Assembly (NCBI RefSeq): GCF_910585425.1
Contig: NZ_CAJUCP010000019.1
Span: forward strand, 75,531 to 83,079
Origin: an uncultured Acetatifactor sp.
GTDB lineage: Bacteria; Bacillota; Clostridia; Lachnospirales; Lachnospiraceae
Direction of reading: 5' to 3'
DNA: 7,549 nt
Of this stretch, positions 1-4,692 are shown piece by piece. Below the pieces are notes generated by a model. It made no database searches. It was not told the DNA's origin and worked only from the letters and a program-made list of their open reading frames with translations. The position numbers and the translations under genes were made by a program. Numbering within the stretch: position 1 is the first letter of the stretch; every line of letters starts with the position of its first letter.

Positions 1-59
1 AGCAGCCTGCCGTCTACCCGGCTTCCTGGCGACCCCGAAAGAAATGTACCTTTCCCTCT

Positions 60-104
60 CTGCCCACCCGGCACGTCCCCCGCGCTTAGCCCCATGCCGG
101 GCAG
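60..104 (-). repeat. GC-rich inverted repeat downstream of the DUF2284 gene
   Basis: The arms CCCGGCA (67-73) and TGCCGGG (95-101) are perfect 7-bp complements. An alternative pairing joins CTGCCC (60-65) with GGGCAG (99-104) and continues through GGCA/TGCC. No U-tract follows on the minus transcript, so it does not read as an ordinary intrinsic terminator. The first 146 bases hold no gene I can support: short minus-strand frames stay open but have no ribosome site and give low-complexity Arg/Gly-rich peptides. Confidence 0.3.
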
Positions 105-128
105 CCTGCACCTACAATCGGCGCAGGC
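104..128 (-). other. Stem-loop just past the end of the methyltransferase operon
   Basis: A 9-bp stem, GCCTGCGCC pairing with GGTGCAGGC when read on the minus strand, closes a 7-base loop, about 19 bases after the DUF2284 stop codon. One pair is G-U in the minus-strand RNA but an A-C mismatch in plus-strand RNA, which favours function in the minus transcript. It lacks a following U-run, so it may be a 3'-end stabiliser or a factor-dependent end rather than a classical terminator. Confidence 0.4.
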
Positions 129-146
129 AAATCGCAAAAGACCCGC

Positions 147-719
147 TTACATAAGGGAGCAAAACACCGCCCCAAAGTATGTAACGGTATTCTGTCCATT
201 AATATGTTTCATACCGCAAGCCTCTGCAAGCCTGGATACATTGATTCCATAAGCCTCCAGCGAGGATATGGCCATGTCCGGAAACCGGCAGGGATGGTTC
301 TCCACCCTGGCGCAGACCGGGCAGATATGGCATCCCCCGGCCCCCAGGTGCAGGATGCGCACAAAGGAATCCTCGCCCACCTCTTCCGCCATCCTCCGGG
401 TGAGGAGGCTGTGCTTCCTCGCCGCCTCCTCCATGCCCTCTATGTCGTAGCTGTCCTCCAGCATCCCTATGGTCTGGTAGACGACAGTGTAGTCGAATGT
501 GCGCAGGGTCTTCATCAATGTCTCGATATCGCCCACGTCCGGCGGACATGTCCAGCATCTGCCGTACTTCCCGCAGGTATTCTGCTGGCACAGGCTCCGG
601 AACCCGGCGTCTGTCTCGATTGCAGAGACAGGAACCACCGCGGCGTTGTCCGCTCCCTGCTCCAGCGCCTTTTTCACCAAATCCTCTAAAATTTCGGCAT
701 CTGCTATTTTCTTCGCCAT
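147..719 (-). CDS. DUF2284 cysteine-rich predicted metal-binding protein
   Basis: This 190-residue soluble protein matches the DUF2284 pattern. The N-terminal half has C44, C49, C55 and C58 in the context CGKYGRCWTCPP. The second half has a ferredoxin-like cluster C130, C133, C136 and C144 (GCHICPVC...CRFP), plus C168 and C187. Such spacing suggests bound iron-sulfur or another metal. The family's biochemical role is not established, so none is assigned. The ATG at 719 has an AAGGAG ribosome site (725-730) five bases upstream. The gene starts 25 bases after the stop of the upstream URO-D-like methyltransferase, so it is almost certainly the last gene of the same operon. By context it may supply electrons or metal chemistry for corrinoid-dependent methyl transfer, for example reductive reactivation of Co(II), but that is inference. 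Family assignment is fairly secure; function is not. Confidence 0.85.
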   Translation of the reverse strand: MAKKIADAEILEDLVKKALEQGADNAAVVPVSAIETDAGFRSLCQQNTCGKYGRCWTCPPDVGDIETLMKTLRTFDYTVVYQTIGMLEDSYDIEGMEEAARKHSLLTRRMAEEVGEDSFVRILHLGAGGCHICPVCARVENHPCRFPDMAISSLEAYGINVSRLAEACGMKHINGQNTVTYFGAVFCSLM

Positions 720-744
720 TGAATCTCCTTATGAACCGCATCGT

Positions 745-1863
745 TCAAATCTTGATTTTCTTGATTTCCTCCGCATAATACTGCACCAGCTCGAAGCTGG
801 AGCCGGGCATGATCCTGTGGTCGGGACACGGAAGGAAGCCGCCCAGAGAGGCCAGCCGCTTCATGCGCTCAATCTCCGCGTCCACAGCTGCCCTGTCCTT
901 GCGGAACGCGGTCTTGTCCATGCCTCCCACGCCCAGCATGCCCCTGCCGAATCTGTTCCGGGCCGCCTCGAACTGATCCCCCCACACGCCTACCTCGATG
1001 GGGAACATGGTGTTCACCCCGTTTTCGAACCAGGTGGGCAGGAGCTTTTCCGTCACCCCGTCGCAATCCAGCGAAATGATATCGATTCCGTACTGACGGC
1101 ACAGATCGTTCCTCTTCCTATAGTGCTTCGCGCAGAGCTCCTCAAAGATATCGGGCGAAAGCAGAGGGCCGTTCTTGAAGCAGATGTCCTCCCAGTAATG
1201 GGCAAAGTCGAACTTCGCGCCGGTCTCCAGAACCGCTTTCACGCACTGGTACTGCATTTCCGCATAGGTGTCCACGATGTCCGCGAACAGCTCTTCGTCC
1301 TCGTCATAAATCAGATAGCTCATCCCCACCACGGAGACCATGTTCCGGATATCCCCCAGCACGCTGCCCAGGGCCAGCCCCACCGGGACGTCCATGGGCC
1401 TGGTCTCGTTGAAATGCTTATAATACTCCAGGTCTATCCGCTCCGGCGCATAGAGCATCTTGGGCTTATAGAGGGTCTCAAAGGCTTCCCTGTCCTTCAG
1501 GACATAATCGTCCTCCGAGGGGATGGAGGCCACTCCGGGTTTCACCCGCTCTATCAGGCCCAATTCGTTCTGGATCCGCTGGGTGCCGTCCGGCAGAGTC
1601 TCCAGCACCTTGTACTCAAAGGAGGGGAAGAGGCCGTTCCTGGGGCCCACTGTCCGGCACCAGTCGAAGTCCCAGCCAATGATGCGGTCCAGCTCCTTGT
1701 CGGCTTCGTTCCCGTCGGCCACGCTCTCCGCCAGCTCTTTTGAAATCTTCCCCTGTCCGGCCCACTCCTCCAGCAGCTCGCTCCAATAGCCGAAATGGAC
1801 GGCCGGGAACCGGTCTGCCTGCTGGTAATGCAGGATGTTCATCGCTCGTTCTCTGTTAGTCAT
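745..1863 (-). CDS. Uroporphyrinogen decarboxylase-superfamily methyltransferase (first paralogue)
   Basis: This 372-residue protein begins MTNRERAMNIL, the usual start of URO-D-superfamily methyltransferases, and has the family's length. The stretch WEDICFKNGPLLSP (224-237) is typical of the branch found beside corrinoid proteins rather than of haem-pathway HemE. A conserved cysteine lies in SLDCDG (C267) and a second in LPCPDH (C346), 78 residues apart as in the HxCx(n)C zinc site of MtaA/MtbA. The expected histidine two residues before the first cysteine is Leu265, so zinc would need another ligand. It probably moves a methyl group to or from the corrinoid protein encoded upstream in the operon; the substrate is unknown. 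I chose the ATG at 1863: an AGGGGGT ribosome site sits six bases upstream, and the family N-terminus begins there. That ATG overlaps the preceding gene's TGA by four bases (ATGA), implying translational coupling. An in-frame ATG at 1890 lies inside the upstream gene and is less likely. Confidence 0.88.
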   Translation of the reverse strand: MTNRERAMNILHYQQADRFPAVHFGYWSELLEEWAGQGKISKELAESVADGNEADKELDRIIGWDFDWCRTVGPRNGLFPSFEYKVLETLPDGTQRIQNELGLIERVKPGVASIPSEDDYVLKDREAFETLYKPKMLYAPERIDLEYYKHFNETRPMDVPVGLALGSVLGDIRNMVSVVGMSYLIYDEDEELFADIVDTYAEMQYQCVKAVLETGAKFDFAHYWEDICFKNGPLLSPDIFEELCAKHYRKRNDLCRQYGIDIISLDCDGVTEKLLPTWFENGVNTMFPIEVGVWGDQFEAARNRFGRGMLGVGGMDKTAFRKDRAAVDAEIERMKRLASLGGFLPCPDHRIMPGSSFELVQYYAEEIKKIKI

Positions 1864-2894
1864 CTTGATACCCCCTGTGCGCTTCGGCACTCATAGTATT
1901 CCTGCACGGCCCCGAAGAAAGCATCGATATTCTCCCATTTCGACATGGGCGGGATATCGCAGCCGGAGGAAATGACGAAATTCGGATAAGGGCAGCAGGC
2001 TTCCATCACCTGCAGCGTGGCCCTGCGGATGGATTCCGGCGTGCCGTGGCAGAACTCTCCCGCGGGATCCACATTTCCCATGGCCACTGTCCCGGCCGGG
2101 ATACGGGCCAGCATCTGCGCCATGTCTATGGCATTTCCGAAATGGTAGGCCGCGGCCCCCGTGTCCAGGATGGAATCTATCATCTGGATGGTATTGTTCC
2201 CACAGTTATGGTAGATGACGACAAAGGAGTCATCCTGCACGGCATCCACCAGCCGCTTCACATAAGGCGCGGAAAACTCCTCCGCAAGGGCAGGGGACAG
2301 CAGGCCTGTCACCGGCTCCGCCAGGACGATGCCGTTTGCCCCTGCCTCCCTGTAAGCCTTGCAATACTCTGTCAGGAAGGATGTGGCCTTCTCCATCACC
2401 ATGTGCACCATGTCCGGCTCGTCATAGCACTCCATCATAATCTCCGTGACGTCCAGCAGCCTGGCAGCCAGGGAGAAAGGGCCGATGGCGCCGGCGAAGA
2501 CCGGCCTGTCATCAATCAGTCCCACAGCCTTCCTGATGGCCTCCACATACAGCCCGCTCCTGGCGCTCCCCACCCTGGGAACCTCCAGGGCTTTCGCTCC
2601 CTCCTCGTCCTCCACGATTCGTCCGACGACGGTGGGGACCTCCCTGTCCGACACCCGGATGGCGGAGCCGAAGCACTCAGCCTCCACGGAGAGGTCCATC
2701 AGGCTCACTGCCGCCGCTGCATCCGTGCGCTGCGCCACCAGCCTCATGCCCTCCGCCTGTCTGTCGCTGTCGGAGATCAGCTCCTTCACGCTGATCCCCA
2801 GGAGCTGCACCGCCGGAAAGGACAGAACCGGCATGGCTTTTTTCACTGGGGCAGCCTGAAGCTCCTCCAGCCATTTTCGCATATCTCTCTTCAT
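1860..2894 (-). CDS. MtaA/MtbA-like URO-D-superfamily corrinoid methyltransferase
   Basis: This 344-residue protein belongs to the URO-D superfamily and resembles the methylcobalamin:coenzyme M methyltransferase branch (MtaA/MtbA/CmuA-like). Landmarks are VLSFPAVQLLG (23-33), MDLSVEAECFG (66-76), LAEPVTGLLSP (191-201), and a complete zinc motif: H229-x-C231 in YHNCGNN and C312 in SSGCDIP. Zinc in this family activates a thiol or similar methyl acceptor. Because Clostridia lack coenzyme M metabolism, the real acceptor or donor here is unknown. It should pair with the corrinoid protein encoded just upstream, and it overlaps the next URO-D paralogue by ATGA. Two start codons are possible: the ATG at 2894 with GGGGGA seven bases upstream, or the ATG at 2882, where homologue-like sequence (MRKWLEEL) begins. 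I keep 2894. It has no signal peptide or membrane segment, so it is cytoplasmic. It is clearly distinct from its neighbour and not a recent duplicate. Confidence 0.9.
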   Translation of the reverse strand: MKRDMRKWLEELQAAPVKKAMPVLSFPAVQLLGISVKELISDSDRQAEGMRLVAQRTDAAAAVSLMDLSVEAECFGSAIRVSDREVPTVVGRIVEDEEGAKALEVPRVGSARSGLYVEAIRKAVGLIDDRPVFAGAIGPFSLAARLLDVTEIMMECYDEPDMVHMVMEKATSFLTEYCKAYREAGANGIVLAEPVTGLLSPALAEEFSAPYVKRLVDAVQDDSFVVIYHNCGNNTIQMIDSILDTGAAAYHFGNAIDMAQMLARIPAGTVAMGNVDPAGEFCHGTPESIRRATLQVMEACCPYPNFVISSGCDIPPMSKWENIDAFFGAVQEYYECRSAQGVSR

Positions 2895-2926
2895 ACATTA
2901 TCCCCCATGCCCGCTCCCTCGCACTC

Positions 2927-2965
2927 AAAATCTACGATTGAAAGTCTACAATCGAAATCTCCTTT
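2927..2965 (-). repeat. Tandem 14-bp near-repeat with stem-loop and an orphan ribosome site
   Basis: In the 99-base gap between the corrinoid and methyltransferase genes, AAAATCTACGATTG (2927-2940) is followed directly by AAAGTCTACAATCG (2941-2954), 11 of 14 bases identical. The same stretch contains a perfect 6-bp inverted repeat, CGATTG/CAATCG (2935-2940 and 2949-2954), with an 8-base loop. Just upstream on the minus strand is a full AAAGGAG ribosome site (2959-2965) with no usable open frame after it, since the TTG seven bases on is followed at once by TAG. It may be an mRNA-processing or attenuation element, or debris of a lost small gene. Confidence 0.4.
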
Positions 2966-2993
2966 CGGGTGCAGGCTAATGCAACAGATTTTC

Positions 2994-3632
2994 TCAGCAG
3001 GCAGCGCAGAGCTCCACGGCGGCATCCGCCGCGCTGGCCGCATCCGGGGTATACTTGTCCGCACCGATCTTCCGGCAATACTCCTCCGTCACCGGCGCTC
3101 CGCCGACCATGATCTTCACCTTGTCCCGGATACCGGCTTCCTCCGCCTTCTTCACCACTTCCTCCATGACGCCCATGGTGGTGGTCAGCAACGCGGAGCA
3201 GCAGATCACCTGGCAGCCCTGCTCGATGGCAGTCTGCACATAGGTCTCCGGAGCCACGTCCGTGCCCAGGTCCACTACCTCCAGCCCCTTGCCCTCCATC
3301 ATCATCTTCACCAGGTTCTTGCCGATGTCGTGGAGGTCGCCCTGTACGGTGCCGATGCAGACCTTTCCTGTGGCCTTCACGCCTGCCTCCGCCATCAGGG
3401 GCTTGAGCACCTGCGCCCCCATGTTCATGGCCCTGGCGGCCACCAGCACCTCCGGCACATACACCTCGTTGTTCTTGAACTTCTCGCCGATGATGCCCAT
3501 GCCGTCCAGCAATCCCTCGCTCAGGATCTGCTCTACAGGGATGCCTTCATCCACTGCCTGCTGTACCAGCTCCTTTACCACCTTCGCCTTGCCCCGCTGC
3601 AGGTTCTCTGAAATGTCTGTCAAAATGCTCAT
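2994..3632 (-). CDS. Corrinoid protein of a methyltransferase system, nested start
   Basis: The same stop codon is reached from an internal ATG at 3632, giving a 212-residue protein of the length typical of free-standing MtaC/MttC/MtbC-type corrinoid proteins. It starts MSILTDISENLQRGKAKVV, the usual beginning of the helical cap domain, and includes the full DxHxxG cobalt-ligand motif (DLHDIG) and the later SxL and GG elements. An AAAAGGAG site lies eight bases upstream, so independent translation is very likely even if the upstream AraC frame reads through. It would shuttle the methyl group between a substrate and an acceptor methyltransferase, with the two URO-D-like enzymes downstream as the obvious partners. 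Free-standing translation supplies the stoichiometric carrier the pathway needs, which a scarce transcription factor fusion could not. Confidence 0.75.
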   Translation of the reverse strand: MSILTDISENLQRGKAKVVKELVQQAVDEGIPVEQILSEGLLDGMGIIGEKFKNNEVYVPEVLVAARAMNMGAQVLKPLMAEAGVKATGKVCIGTVQGDLHDIGKNLVKMMMEGKGLEVVDLGTDVAPETYVQTAIEQGCQVICCSALLTTTMGVMEEVVKKAEEAGIRDKVKIMVGGAPVTEEYCRKIGADKYTPDAASAADAAVELCAAC

Positions 3633-4568
3633 GTTCGGTTCTCCTTTTCCTTCTTTATTTTGTATGGTTTTTCTTGTTTCCGTCCGATATCTGTTGGGCG
3701 TCATGGATAGCTTCGCCTTGAACAACTGGTAGAAGGAGGGCACGTCCTTTAAGCCGCATCCGTACACGATCTGCTCATTGGTCAACTGGGTGTCCCGCAG
3801 CAGCCTGCAGGCCTGCTGCAGCCGGACGCTGCGGAGATACTCGGAAAAATGCTCCCCCGTGACACGGCAGAACAGCTTGCTCAGATAGGACTTGCTCAGG
3901 TACAGGGAATCCGCTATGCTCTCCAGCGTCAGTTCCTTATCGAAATACTGTTCCCTCACCAGGCGCATGGCCGTGGACACCACCATCCTGTCCCTGGGCG
4001 TGACAGAAGAATCCGTGGAGGATTCCTCCAGATGCCGTCTTATGGCGATCAAGAGCAGGATGAGCTGCGCCTTCACGGCTTCCATCCACTCAGGTTCCTT
4101 TTCCGCAGTCTCCTTTTCGATGGCCTGATAAATCCTCTCCACCGTCTCCATGGAGCGCCCCTTCAGGGACACATAGGCGGACAGGATGTCCTCGTCGAAA
4201 ATCCCGTAGCAGAACCGGGGGCTGTCCGGCAAGGCCAGATCCCCTGTGAACCAGTCCTCCACATCGAACAGGATATTCCGGATGACCAGCTTTTCCTCCC
4301 CGTCCTTCACGAAATACTCGTGGGGCACGCCCGCGTTCAGCACATAGACATCGCCCTTCCTGCATGTAAGGACCCTGTTCCAGATGCGATGGATGCCGCT
4401 GCCCTCCGCGATGATGCTGATTTCCAGGAATTCATGGAAATGTAGCTGGGACAGGGAAAAGTCCGGATTGAATCTCTTCTCGCAGGCAACCGTATTCTGA
4501 TAGATGGGGTTTTCCCTCAGCCACTCTTCCTTTCTCAGCTTTGAGGGCTGTCCGCCCGTATCGATCAT
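2994..4568 (-). CDS. AraC-family regulator fused in frame to a corrinoid (B12-binding) protein
   Basis: This single 524-residue open frame carries two complete proteins. Residues 1-300 are an AraC/XylS regulator: an N-terminal cupin-like sensor (HFHEF at 43-47, KGDVYVLNAGVPHEY at 71-85) and two C-terminal helix-turn-helix units (LTLESIADSLYLSKSYLSKL, 213-232, and 262-295 ending SMTPNRYR). Residues 313-524 are a methyltransferase corrinoid protein: a helical cap (about 315-395) and a Rossmann-like B12 domain with the cobalt-ligand motif DLHDIG (D411, H413, G416), CSALLTTT (457-464) and VGG (488-490). The linker is only about 12 residues and is encoded by a ribosome-site-like stretch. I chose the ATG at 4568 because GGAGG lies eight bases upstream; the in-frame ATG at 4574 directly abuts that site. 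As a fusion it would be a transcription factor with a B12 domain, conceptually like CarH (MerR plus B12 domain) but with a methyltransferase-type corrinoid module. It heads the operon it probably controls. The fusion may instead be a recent stop loss or a sequencing error. Confidence 0.8.
   Translation of the reverse strand: MIDTGGQPSKLRKEEWLRENPIYQNTVACEKRFNPDFSLSQLHFHEFLEISIIAEGSGIHRIWNRVLTCRKGDVYVLNAGVPHEYFVKDGEEKLVIRNILFDVEDWFTGDLALPDSPRFCYGIFDEDILSAYVSLKGRSMETVERIYQAIEKETAEKEPEWMEAVKAQLILLLIAIRRHLEESSTDSSVTPRDRMVVSTAMRLVREQYFDKELTLESIADSLYLSKSYLSKLFCRVTGEHFSEYLRSVRLQQACRLLRDTQLTNEQIVYGCGLKDVPSFYQLFKAKLSMTPNRYRTETRKTIQNKEGKGEPNMSILTDISENLQRGKAKVVKELVQQAVDEGIPVEQILSEGLLDGMGIIGEKFKNNEVYVPEVLVAARAMNMGAQVLKPLMAEAGVKATGKVCIGTVQGDLHDIGKNLVKMMMEGKGLEVVDLGTDVAPETYVQTAIEQGCQVICCSALLTTTMGVMEEVVKKAEEAGIRDKVKIMVGGAPVTEEYCRKIGADKYTPDAASAADAAVELCAAC
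3641..3648 (-). promoter_or_regulatory. Internal ribosome binding site for the corrinoid protein
   Basis: AAAAGGAG reads on the minus strand, eight bases before the ATG at 3632. It lies inside the AraC-corrinoid open frame and is translated there as the Lys/Gly/Glu-rich linker. Its strength and spacing are among the best in the window, which argues that the corrinoid part began as, and probably still is, a separately translated gene. Confidence 0.75.
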
Positions 4569-4575
4569 CCGCATA

Positions 4576-4582
4576 CCCTCCC
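4576..4582 (-). promoter_or_regulatory. Ribosome binding site deciding the AraC start
   Basis: GGGAGGG reads on the minus strand. Its GGAGG core is eight bases before the ATG at 4568 but only two bases before the ATG at 4574, so initiation at 4568 (MIDTGG) is preferred. Confidence 0.6.
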
Positions 4583-4612
4583 GCCATACGCATTATGCAA
4601 GAATTTTTACTA

Positions 4613-4621
4613 AATATACCA
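4613..4621 (-). promoter_or_regulatory. Candidate extended -10 promoter for the AraC-methyltransferase operon
   Basis: TGGTATATT on the minus strand matches the extended -10 form TGnTATAAT at all but one position. No good -35 hexamer lies 16-18 bases upstream, which extended -10 promoters tolerate. Transcription would begin near 4606, giving a leader of about 38 bases. It sits directly after the candidate terminator of the GH2 gene, which fits an independent unit. Confidence 0.4.
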
Positions 4622-4633
4622 CAAAAGCGGCAA

Positions 4634-4672
4634 GAGAAAAATATGGCTCAAATGCTTTTTGCCCGGAAGCCA
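4634..4672 (-). terminator. Candidate intrinsic terminator after the GH2 gene
   Basis: On the minus strand TGGCTT (4672-4667) pairs with GAGCCA (4649-4644), five Watson-Crick pairs plus one G-U, around a 17-base loop with a further small GC-AAAAA-GC hairpin. TATTTTTCTC follows at once. The stem is short and the loop large, so termination may be partial. Confidence 0.45.
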
Positions 4673-4692
4673 GGAAACAAAACCATACACTC

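Noticed and set aside
1..95. Possible partial minus-strand gene starting at ATG 95
   Set aside because: No ribosome site, Gly/Arg/Ser-rich low-complexity product, and the region is dominated by stem-loops.
499..1743. 414-codon plus-strand open frame
   Set aside because: It is antisense to the URO-D and DUF2284 genes, which carry clear family motifs; the peptide is His/Pro/Leu-rich and lacks domains, as expected of a GC-rich complement.
1864..1890. Upstream ATG at 1890 for the first URO-D paralogue
   Set aside because: It would add nine residues unlike the family and lacks a ribosome site; the ATG at 1863 has AGGGGGT and the family N-terminus.
745..2894. HemE, uroporphyrinogen decarboxylase of haem synthesis
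   Set aside because: The paired genes lie with a corrinoid protein, carry MtaA-like cysteines, and lack a HemE-like context or the usual HemE N-terminal motif.
2046..3611. 521-codon plus-strand open frame
   Set aside because: It crosses the antisense of two well-supported genes and the gap between them; the product is His-rich with no recognisable domain or ribosome site.
4569..4574. ATG at 4574 for the AraC gene
   Set aside because: It directly abuts the GGGAGGG site, too close for initiation; the ATG at 4568 has correct spacing.
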